Assembly: GCF_027942865.1 (NCBI RefSeq)
Contig: NC_134519.1
Coordinates: 17,741,248 to 17,805,247, forward strand
Length of the DNA: 64,000 nucleotides
Source: Odontesthes bonariensis
Lineage: Eukaryota; Chordata; Actinopteri; Atheriniformes; Atherinopsidae
Reading direction: 5' to 3'
This document shows, one piece after another, positions 51,201-63,200 of this stretch. Position 1 is the first letter of the stretch. Each line of letters opens with the position of its first letter. A program made the position numbers and the translations under genes. The notes under the pieces were generated by a model. It worked only from the letters and a program-made list of their open reading frames with translations, searched no databases and was not told where the DNA came from.

Positions 51201-54200
51201 ACAGTTTTACACAATAGTGAGAGTTTTGGTTATTAATGTGAGTATTTTTTTTTTCCACATTAAAAAAAATGAAGAGGAAAGAAATCTGTGCATCAGTCCA
51301 TGTCAATATGTGTGACCTTTTTTTTCTATTTCAGAAGAGGGAGGGGCATTTGTATTTTGTAACAAAAACTGCAGTCATGTGGGAATTTGAAATTAAAACA
51401 ATGAAAAACTAATTCTGGGATGCACAACTCAGGACAGCAGGTGAAACTCTAGCCCCTTTCACACTGAGGAATAACCCGCGTTTAATCCGCGAATTTAGCG
51501 TGTCCTCTGTTGCGTTCACACTGCCGCGTCAACTCGACTCGCCTTTCGACCCGCGTCGGACCCTAGACTTTTTGCCGAGCCGAGTTTGATGTGAACGCAA
51601 TCGACGCGGGTCGGACGTGGGCGTGGCGTGAGGAGTTTAAAAGACAGAATGGACAGCTGATTCAGAACAACAGCGACAGGTGAGGACAAGTTTTACTCTG
51701 TTTTAGCCTACAACAAGTTCGAGACATTTTTTTATATGGCCAACTGGGGAGACAAGGAGGTCCGCGAGCTCCTCAGCCTCCGAGCAGAGGACGTTATTTA
51801 CCGCCACATTTCGGGGACTATAGTGCTCTTGTATTCTCCACATATGTTCTTCGGCGGCATCCCACGTTGTAACCATCCACACCCCGTAAAATAACATCTC
51901 TATGAACTGCATATACAATTGCAAAAACGAGTCCTCAAGGTGTATTTAACCCTACCTCCGACGCATGGCTTGTGCCTACGTCATTGTACACGCCCAGCAT
52001 TTTCTGTGTTTCGTGTGACGCTCTGCCACTAGGCAACGCCCCCTGAACTCTGCTTCAGGCGACACGGGTCACCAACACGCCAAGCGTTCACATTGCTCGA
52101 CGCGGGTCGAAGGTGCAATTTGGACCCGCTAAGGTAGCGGGTCGCAGTGTGAAAGGGGCTAATGTTGAACAATGCATAAAGAGGTGCAAAGTCAACAAGA
52201 AGTGGACAATGGACCACCAGAAGAATATCATCTTCATTGACGAGTCGTCCGTCACGCCTTTTCCCTGTTTAAGAAAGATTAAAATATGACGGAAACACGA
52301 AGACTCCTTTGACCACGACTGCATGAGCCCAACTGTAGAGCATGAAGGCAGTTCTGTGACATTTTTGGTGGATACACAGGAATACTTGGTGGGTCTGGTC
52401 AAGTAGTCTGAGAGAATAGCCAAACAAAAACTAAGCTGTGGATGTGGGTTTGCGCAGGTGCAATAAGATCTAATAAAAACAGTTCATCATCAGGTATTTT
52501 AGATAGCTAAAGGAGAGCTTCAAAAGTGAGAGATGTTGAAAGAGGTTGTCTATCTAAGCTGCTCACACTCACCCTTCTGCCCTCATTTGTCCACAAGTCA
52601 CACTTTGTATGACAGCATGAAATGAATCGAGCGTCAGTTTGAAAGTTGTAATCTCAAGGAACAGCGTGATGCAATTTGCTCCTTTCCTTTCACAAAGTTT
52701 GGTCCAGTGTTTCCTACGTGATAGGAGATAATAAAGGATACACTGACGCTCTGATCGCGCCTGCCACTGAGATATTTCCAGGTCATTTTACCCTGAAAAC
52801 CTCCGAAGCAAAAAAACGTCTATTCGATTGGATCCTTTGCTCTGTACACAACTGCATGGCAGGGTTACTTCTAAGGAGCATTTATAGATTTTAAGTAACC
52901 ATTGTTTCCCCGTTTCACATGGGTGAATTAAAGAGTTTAAAACTGGCACAAAGAGTACAGCAGTGATTTGGAAAACTGAGGTTGGCCACCACACTCACCA
53001 GATCTTAACATAGTCAAACATCTGTGGAGGGTTTTGGAGCAACTCTTTTTCAACATGGTTTTCACAATATTGCGTCCAACCATGTTTGATCAATAGATCA
53101 ATATCCGACCTTCTTTCCAAAAAATCAAATGCAACTGGAGTTTTCTTTGGGTGGAAAATACACAACTTTCACTTTCAAAGGAGCATGTTAAAACCTGAAA
53201 ACGTGCAGCATGACCAGCATCACGTCTGACTGACAGAAATGAAAAAGGGTGATGGGACTCATCGTGCACCAGCTTCACATAAAACAACCAGCTCCCCACT
53301 CAGTCCCTCTTTTGAACTGATCGCAGTACCACTTGTTAAAAACACTGACACCCCCCGCTCCCTCCCAAAAAAGTCTATTACAGTGGCTGCTCTCTTTTCA
53401 GGAATTTGTTATTGTGAGCGATCACAGAATTCTCGGCAAGTCAGGTTTTCTTCCAGGAAGTACAATACACTGAGTCTGTGCAAACACACAAACACACACT
53501 CCTTTAACACACACACAGTCACACTGTGAGCGCATGCAAGGCAGCGCACATTCAAATTACTTGGCAACACTTAAAGTAAGCGACCCACAAATTAAGAATA
53601 CAGCAAAGAAGTCTCATTGGTGGGGGGTGGACAGGCGGGATTCCTTCCTATGTGTTGTCCGCCAATCAGTGCAGGCAGAGTGATAAACACGGTTGTAACA
53701 GGATCCCTGCAGCACATTGTGTTCCTTCACCACTAAGAAAAGAAAAAAAAAAAGAAGAAAACTAGCTTCTCCTCACTTCCTGCAAACACTTAATCTTCTT
53801 GTTTATTCTTTTTCAAAGTTACGGGAACTTAACATCTTTTTCAGGCATAAATATCATACTGGCCCGTCTCCCCTGAGTGTTAACACAAGAGGCTAAACAA
53901 CAAAAGGATCAAATAAGCATGTTGACCAGGGGAGTGAGTCAGAGAGGCTGGGGACACTACATGAGAGGTACAAAGTGTCCTTCCCTTTATACAGATTGGG
54001 GGCGAGTGGGTTGCAAAGTAAACTACCATGAAGACAACACATGCATCCTGGAAAAGTACTACAAGCCACACAGTGTACCAAATGTTATTTCTGTGCAGCA
54101 GTTTGAACCAGAACATATAACCAGAGATGGCACAAAAACTGATTGTGACAGATTAAAATGTGTAAAAAGAAAGCAGGGGAAGTTTTTTTTTTTTTTGGTT

Positions 54201-57200
54201 TTGTTTTCTTAAAAATGACTTAAAAATAGGTTGCCATTTGTGGACAACTACACTGTTTATCAACCAGATATTCTGAACCTACATATAATCACCTCCTAAC
54301 CTCTGCCCCACCTCCATCCTCTCACTACACACACAGCCTGCTGAATCTGGCTGAGTTGGGGAGAAACAGAGGGAAGGGCAGTGTTTCCGGTCAGAAGGCG
54401 CCGTTTGTTTATCAGCCATAGAAGCAGCATGGCAAGAGAATCATATTACAACCACTGCTGGCGTAGTCGGTTTGTTTGTCAGCTGACCGGAGCTCTCCTC
54501 CTTCCACCGCAGAGTCCCCTTCTGGCCCCTCGACTTTTAGAGAAACCAATACTTTTATTACTCAGCAAAGCACAAAAACAACAAACCAGGGGAAAGCCAG
54601 GCTACTAAACTCGATGGATTTGCTCCAAATGGCACATTCATGGATTCATTAACTACAGCAAGACCGCTCACATAATCCTCCAAGCCTATTCTGTAACACA
54701 GGAATCTTACTTATTTCTTCTGTTAAAATAAAAATGATCTTTTGTATTTTAAGTGTTAAAATGGTAAAATGGTAAAATTTTTTGTGAAAGGCATCTTTTA
54801 TATGGCAGCAAATCCACTGTGATCCATCATTGGTCTTGATAGCTACCCACTGTTTTGTGGCATCTTAAACATCTTCAACATTCGGCTCACTATATAACCA
54901 TAATAAATTATGATTATCTATATCTGTCTCGGGTTGACTCGGGTTGACTCTTCCTCCTCTCATCAGTGTTGTTTACAGCAGCAGCTGAAGAACCAAACAT
55001 TTGGATCAGATATTCTTGGAATTAAAAATCAAAGAGAGGGAAAAAGAGAATATGTGAAAAAAATATTACACATAACTCAAAAAAAGTCGATTATTACGCC
55101 TGTGGTGGATAAGCTAATGGCCCTGTCACACTGTTGCGTATGAGAGAAGCGTATGAGTTGCGTATGAAAATTAATAATATCATTTTCATACGCACGAAAA
55201 GTCCTTGAAAATAAAGAATTGTGCGTATACTTACCGTATTGAACCTATGAGTAGCGTATGAGTAGCTTATGGCCAGCGTATGAACAACGTATAACCAGCG
55301 TACTCTGCGTATGACTAGCGTATGAGTAGCATATGAACTGCGCATGCCCAGCGTACGTTTCAACGCGCCTATATCAGCAGCCTTTCCACATTGCTTCATT
55401 ATTGCAGTAGACGACGCGCTATCAACATCTCTCGAGACATTCATCTCGATCATGCCTCGCAAGAAGCAATCGTAGTTTGCCCGGGCCCTGGGTCGAGGAA
55501 AAGGCAAAAAAAAACACAAGAATCATTCTCACCCAAACCTGCTGAAATGCCTGATGCACCTGCGGCTGATGAGTTACATGCTTCTGAGCGATCAAGATCC
55601 CCAACTCCTCCTCCTGACTGCTCCCATGAATCGTCGGTTGGCTCAGATATGTCAGTTGCCGCCTCCATCTCCGCCCGTCTGGCGGAGATTGAGGCTGCAG
55701 ACGGGCGGAGGCTATAACTACGCTAGCTGTACGGTACACCTTCATGCCAATGTATGGCAACTTATGTCCAGCGTTCTCGACCTATCAGTAACGTACCTAT
55801 ATCGTACCTCTAGCGTATTCAGCGTATGCCAAGCGTATGCTTAGCGTATTAACCATACGCACAAAAGTTTTGAGCATGTTCAAAAATTTATTTCTGCCAC
55901 AGCGTATCCCAACGTATGCCAGCGTGCTTGAAACGTATGCAACCTATGCCTAACGTTCCCCTAGCGTATGTCAGCGTATACCAGCGTATGAGTGATAATT
56001 TTCATACGCTGGCATATGCTAGTGCCATACGCAACAGTGTGACAGGGCCATAAACAAGTTTTACTTGAATAGAGCATACAGAGCTTGTGACTTATGAATT
56101 TAGCTCTGAACCATATGGTTATTATGCTGTGAGCAACCAGACTTTGAACAAACATTGCTGAGAACAGGAGCTCTGCTTTTCTCAGCTTATTTCTTGTAAA
56201 TTTAGATTTGACCATAACTAGAATTTAAGAATATCCGTGGCTTCTGGCCACAATTTGAGCTTTTCCCCCTCTTATAAATGTATTATTATCATTTAGAAAT
56301 TCTAAAAGAATAATACTGTAAAAACAACACGTCACTCCCTTTTGCATTAAACTGAAACAACTGGCAGAACAAACTGACAGCCAAAGTCACTAAGACAGTT
56401 GGTTTTTTGGTGATCGGGATTGAAAAAACTGGAGTAATTGCACAGTGAAGCCCAGTGGAACAACAGTGTCATCATACAGAGAACCTTGTATTTTCGCACT
56501 GTAGTTGTTTTTTTGTTTTTTTTCAACGACACTGATATGAATTGGTTAGCCAAGGTTTTCAGTCCATTTATAGTCTTGCATTTTTCCTATGGGAGCATCA
56601 TTACTACGCAATGAAACACCAAATTTCTTACGCTGGACATACGTGGCAGCAGTGGTCCATCTGATTGGAAACATGAATAATCGACATGCTAAGTGTGAAT
56701 TCATAGCCATTGGGAATATAACAGTTTGCAATTTATTACAGTCCATGCAGTCTTTTACATTACTGACATTGCGCATTTTAATATTGCAAAGAGAGTACAA
56801 TTCTTAAATATGGTGCAGCTCTATCGAAGATTGGAGCTCATTAAAAAAAAATATTAAAAAAAATAAATAAATAAAGCTCAGTAAAAAGGGGTTTAGTGTG
56901 CTTCAATAGCCTGATGGAAGAATGCACTGTAGCCGACGTAAAGCAAACAAGGAGAGCCGTTCCTGACAGCGTCTTCTCAAACAATAAGCCATGATGAAGG
57001 ATTTAAAATAAGAGAAATTTGGTAACATCTTAGTCCAGACAGTTGGTGGTAGATGATGAGATTTTACATTTGATGAGTGACTAAATGAGTAACTGAATGT
57101 TATCGGGCGATTTATCGAAGGCCGGGTTTCCATTCATTAGCGAAGCAAATTTGAGACCTTTTGAAAAGCGGGGGAAAAAAAATGCAAATAAATTGTCAAT

Positions 57201-60200
57201 CAGACCCTTTTCAATAGACTGTAATTTAAATGGGTGACCACAGCATAACTAGTCCTTCGTGGGCATCCACTCCTGTGCGCTCTACAAAGTCGTTGCTTCG
57301 CACCTTCTCCCTTGCGTTTCCAGCCTGGAGAAAACAAGTCCAGCAGAAAGCTTCTCGCTTTAATGTGCTTGTCTGAACAGCAGAAATGGACTGGATCAAA
57401 CTGTTTTCAACGCAGGCATGTCCAGCGCTTTCTCTTAAACGTCTCTGGTGTTCATGTATGAAAATGCCCCAGCTTGAATTGGAGACACTTCTATAGATGC
57501 CAAAAGCATCAGGGCGGCCTGCAGACAAGTCGTCTTTTTGAGCTGCATCCGAGTCACAATTTCTGATGAGTTCAGTCATCTGACAGAAAAAACCCAGAAA
57601 ATGTGTGATAGAGAGCAGCTTTAAGGGGTTTGCAGCTGTAATAATATACACTTATTACCGTTTTAACAACAGATGCATGCTATACCTCGTGGTTATTCTT
57701 TGTTGTTACTGGCTTCTTATTCTTTTGTGTACTAGATGGGAACTGAGGAGGATGACGCCTAGAGGGCCTCGGCCTGTTTGAGTTTATGAACATGTACATG
57801 CAGAGTAATTAGGCTCCCAGCCACGTCATCTGGGTGTGTTGGTGCAGCGTTAAGAAAGAAAGATTTTGGTTGATTTTGGTCAGACTAACTTGTTTGTTGG
57901 CGTCACATACACATGCTGAGTATGGCCTTAGTGACTGTTTGAGTAAATCAAAGTACCCTATGGTTCTGAGCCACCATGTACCAATGTTAATAATAGCCAA
58001 ACACTGCAAATTTGGAAATAGTTCAAACACGAGTGTGGAATTTAAACAATCCCAATTCACTCCCCCAGCAACAGCCCTGTTTTTCTTCCATCATTGAATG
58101 ATAATGCCTTCAAGCTGTGGCAAAGCAGAGACAATGTATCATTTGCAGAGCTATACATTGATACTTTTGCCCCTTTCTCGCAGCCGTCTCTCACTGCCTT
58201 CAAAAGATTGTCACGATTACCTCCTAAGGCTCTGCTTTCTGGAGACCAACCGTCACAATAAAGAGGTAAATTTCCCCATTTTTAAAATGTGATAGTCTCC
58301 ACGCTGTCGCAAGCCCTTTCAGAGAGAAAGCTAACTTAAGTTATGAATTTCAGAATGATGAGTGGGTTGACATTTTCAAAAGAATTCCCTCCTCCATCTG
58401 CGCTCACCACAGTCTCGGTTTGAACTCAACACTCAATCTTTATATACCCTGGACTAAGGTCAGGTTATCAAACATGAAACCAGAAATTAAACCTCTATGT
58501 GTCAGATACGATCAGGCACCAACCACTTTGTAAAAATTTGGGGCAACGCCAAAACCCGTGCATCAATTCTGGGAGACCATCTTTGTCTTTCCCTATAGCG
58601 CTACATGCAGATATTGTTCCCTCTCCGGTGTCCACAATCCACAATAAAGGTGTCAGATTGATCGGGCACTATCAATTATCAGCCAATATTGACACTAAAT
58701 CAATTGATTGGTGATCACGAAAAAGCCCGATTAGAAGGACAGACCGTTTTCAAAAGAGCTCACCTGATAACATTAGCACTACAAGCAACAGTGAGACGTC
58801 AACAGCAAGAAATCAGATGTCATATGCAAGTGACCAGAATCTCTGGATCATAGGGACACAGTCGCATAAAAGGGACAAGATGTAACAACAACGTGTTAAC
58901 ATGTCGTGGAGAAACCAACAGGACCAGTTCAAAATGATGCCCCATCCAGCGCTGTAAAAGAGCAACTACCTTCTGGTATAATAGGCCTTAAGGTTTACTT
59001 TAGTTTGTTTTTTCTTTCAGCTGGACTACTCGCAGCCCTGCTTCACAGGTCGGTGGGTTTGAGACTTCTGGCCCATAACAACAAAATGGAAAAAATAAGT
59101 AGTCCACCAGGAAACTTCTTAATTGCGTTGTTTTCATTTAGTTTTCATTCCAATTCTTATGCAATTTTTTTTATTTTTTAGGCTCCAAGCTGTTCCCCCC
59201 CCCCCAAAAAAAACAAACCAACAGTAGGCTGAGGTGCTTTGAAAGAGTGATATGAAGCATTTGTTGCTAATGACTTATAAATACAAGGCATCAATTACAT
59301 CATGTGATCAATGATCAGCATTGACCGATGGGCGACTGGCCCCGAAAATCTGAATTTTTTGTCGACGATCCCACCCAAAGGCAACCATTCCTTACTTATA
59401 TATTAAAGGGGAACTCCGGGACATTTGAAGCGCATTTCCATTGCTAGAGGTTGTCAAATACTGACGGTAGGACACAGACCGGTGCAAATCGGCGCTCCCT
59501 GTGAAGCGATTGCGCTGTTTGCGCAGCCTGTCATGCTAACCAAATACGTGGTGGCTAAGGGGCAAGAGCTAAACCTTCCACGTAAAACAACAACTTGCAC
59601 ACTGCAGAAACGTCACACCACTTTACAAACCATCCGACAATAAAGTCACAAGCCTTACCATCAAAACCATATGCATGGTTCTCACATTACTGGCATGGGG
59701 ACGTTACAAAACAACTTTATAAACAGCATGTCACTTACCTCTTGTCGGTAGGCGCGCGTATGTGAAAGCCCAAAAGAGTCGATGGACGATAATCACATAT
59801 ACAAAACAATTATCTTCTCTAGAAAAACTGCGTTCAAGTATTTAAAACATTACAACAATACATGCCCAGTAATATTGTTGTAATGTTTTAAATACTTGAA
59901 CGCAGTTTTTCTAGAGAAGATAATTGTTTTGTATATGGGATTATCGTCCATTGACTCTTTTGGGCTTTCACATGCGCGCGCCTACCGACAAGAGGTGAGT
60001 TACATGCTGTTTATAAAGTTGTTTTGTAACGTCCCCATGCCAGTAATGTGAGAACCATGCATATGGTTTTGATGGTAAGGCTTGTGACTTTATTGTCGGA
60101 TGGTTTGTAAAGTGGTGTGACGTTTCTGCAGTGTGCAAGTTGTTGTTTTACGTGGAAGGTTTAGCGCTTGCCCCTAGCCACCACGTATTTGGTTAGCATG

Positions 60201-63200
60201 ACAGGCGGCGCAAACAGCGCAATCGCCGCACAGGGAGCGCAGATTTGCACCGGTCTGTGTCCTACCGTCAGTATTTGACAACCTCTAGCAATGGAAATGC
60301 GCTTCAAATGCCCCGGAGTTCCCCTTTAAGTATTTGCATTGCAGTGCCAGCAGTTAACATCTGTGCTCTCCAATCTCTGCTCTCATATACTGTGTTTCAA
60401 TGCAACTGAATTCCTAATAAAGCATCTTATCTACACTTTTTTAGTTTCAGTATGACAGTTATGATAACGGCTTAACTAGAACTTTACAAATGCAACATCA
60501 TCTGATAAAATCCCCTTAGGCCAATTCTTTATTTTGATTTTGGTTGTACTGGCATTTAAAAGAACTCAGAGAATGGTAATTGTATAGCTTCAGGACTGAC
60601 GCTGCACTCATGGGCAGAGGGTGAGGGAGGAAAACAGAGTGCTTGTGCTCATGGGGATGTTTTTTGCTGGTACAACAGTTTAAGATGTAGATGCCTTTTT
60701 TTTTTTAGAGAAATACTCGAGTAGAGGTTGTAAGCAAGTGCAGCCAAGTTTGTCGCCAACTAACACAGAGGGAAAGGCTTGCTGAGGTTGCACTTTGAGG
60801 GAGACAAAATACACACACACACAGTGGCACGGCTTTACAGGGGAAACAGGCAGCCTCAGATTATATCAGTAAATGGAAAATACCGACATGAAATAAAAAG
60901 TTGCTATAGCACCCAGCCTGAGCTGCATGTAATGTACGTTATTTCTAAGTGTCCAAATCAATTAGCAATCATACTGTTTGCATTAGGATACAAAGGTGAA
61001 ATACCACCTTGTGTCGGTCTCTCTCCGTGGACCGGATGCATTCTGCTGAGATGCTGAATCATTAACACTGTGCTAAGCTAAGCTGTGTAAACTAACAATG
61101 TTTTTTTAACAATGGAAAAAACGATACAGTATCTTTGTTTCTTTTGTTTCACATGATATTGCACACTTTTCAAATTTTTTTCTGATTTGGCTCCTCATCC
61201 CGTTTCCCTCCATTGCATTATCCAAAGAAGCCTTCTACACATGTACTGCAGCTAGGGATGCATAAATATATCCGTCAAATGTTTGTATCAGCTGATATTC
61301 AGCTTCTCGACTGCCATTACCCTTGCAGCAAAAGGAATGATGTCAACCAGTGGCAGTAGTCAACAATTTTCTTTTGTGCCCTTGCCTTGCAACTGACAAG
61401 ATCCATTTACAGCTAATTTTGTTGGGGATAAAAACATTTTCCTGGATCATGAATGCAATAAGAAGTCACTGAGGTGGAAATACTTTCACGGGCTAAAAAG
61501 TCTTTGTAAATAGTTGTTTTTTTTAAATCAAGCTTCTAAGAATTCTTCGCATCATGATGTTTTCCATCAAGGCCAATGAAAACTGTTCAGGGAAACTTTG
61601 CGTCAGCTGTTGCATCTATGACCTCAGTCAAGATAAGAGGGTGCTGATGAATTACATAATCAGTTTATTAATTTTGCAAAATGATAGAAAGGTGTTGAAA
61701 ATATCTGTTGCAGCCCATGTTGTTGTTTTTGAGAGACTGTGGGTCCAAAATGTGAATACTCAATTTCAGTTTGTTGTCCCATTTGATCATTAAAAAGACC
61801 CAAACTGTTTAATAATAACACTTAATAAAGTGAAAGCAGCAGGTGCCAGTTAAATGCTCTTCTGCTTGAATACTGACAAAGGCCAAAACGACTCTGTTCC
61901 ACACAGCTGTATAAAGAGATTTTTTTTGCGATACAAAAAAGTAACTTAATTTCTTACATTTTTGTAAAAATACACTTGTAGTTCTTAGTTTGGGCACTGA
62001 TTCAACTCTGGGTTGCTAGAGCAAAAATATTGTACAAACATCATGCTGCCTTTCCAGAGAATTGGCCCTGATCACTCACAGAGAGGCTGGATTCAATTAG
62101 AAATGTTTGTGTCCTTTGTCAAGCAATGCCATATGGCTGGAGACAGTGTGAGCACTCTGTGGGGCCTGCTGCTCTGTGAACAATAGCCTGACCACTGAGA
62201 CAAATCTTGCCACCAAGGAGATGCATGCAAGGCCCGAGAACCAGGAAACCAGCATGCAACTCGAACAAAAAGAATGATTTATATTGTGGCAAAACATACA
62301 TAGCAGATAAAACATGATTGATTTTTCCTAGTCTCTTTTGGCATTCAGTGACAAACTAAAGCACCCCCCGACCGAGCCATCAATAATCTGAATGTCCAGC
62401 CGTACCTGGTTTCCCTTTTCTCTGCAGGAGGAGGAGCTGTGGAGGACCAAAGGGGGGGTTTATGTTTGAGGATGGACACGGGAGAGCAGTCAGCCATAGG
62501 TACGGAGTAAACTCTCTGGACAGCCACCTCCACATCCTGCTCCACAGAGCCAGCCTGGCCAAGTCCTTCAATAGCCTCCAGGAGAGAGACGCGGTGTCTC
62601 GTCGAAACTCCTGAACCTTCAAAGCTGCACAGAGCATCAGAGGCAGCGACCTGTGGCCGAGGAACAAGAGGAAACTCACTTGATGTTTAATAAGTAGATG
62701 AGTTATCATCTCTCAGTCAGTCTCGGTGCAGACCACTGATTCAAAGAAGATGAATTGGAATTATTCACATAAGATATCTTTCATGGTCTTATTTTTAAAA
62801 TCCCACATGCTAAATTTGGACTTACTTTAGCACCTCACACAGAAGAAAACTTGTGAAATTCTTACATCAGTTCAAAACAAAGGACAACGTTTAGCTTTAA
62901 ACTGTTGGCTGAATAAAACAATTCATTTCATCAAGCCCTTCTAAATTTTCTGCCATATTATGGGAGAAAAGAAAAAGTCTCTGAAACTGAATGATCAGTA
63001 GATTAATCGACAATGAAGGTAATAGTTGCACATCTATATTCAACTTAAAACACAGCCAGTTCACAAGAAATACAGCACAAATAAATGTTTTATGTAGTGA
63101 GCAGCTGTAATTATAGGGTTTGACTTTTTGACATAATCATGAACATCAAAACATCTAATACTTAATTCTCTGTTGATTAACTTATTGATTAAACTACAAC

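Larger units (their letters stand above)
49253..62405. other. spidr 13.2-kb intron, transposon-rich
   Basis: The largest intron in view. It contains MITEs at 51452-52159, 55118-56050 and 59407-60325, plus A/T runs and short tandem words such as GTCACACTTTGTCACAAAATG near 49540. A stretch at 57110-57730 begins GGCCGGGTTTCCATT, like a fish MITE end, and carries an unexplained 141-codon minus-strand frame. Around 61260 the text GGGATGCATAAATATATCCG resembles a decayed repeat end. No additional gene recognised. Confidence 0.6.
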
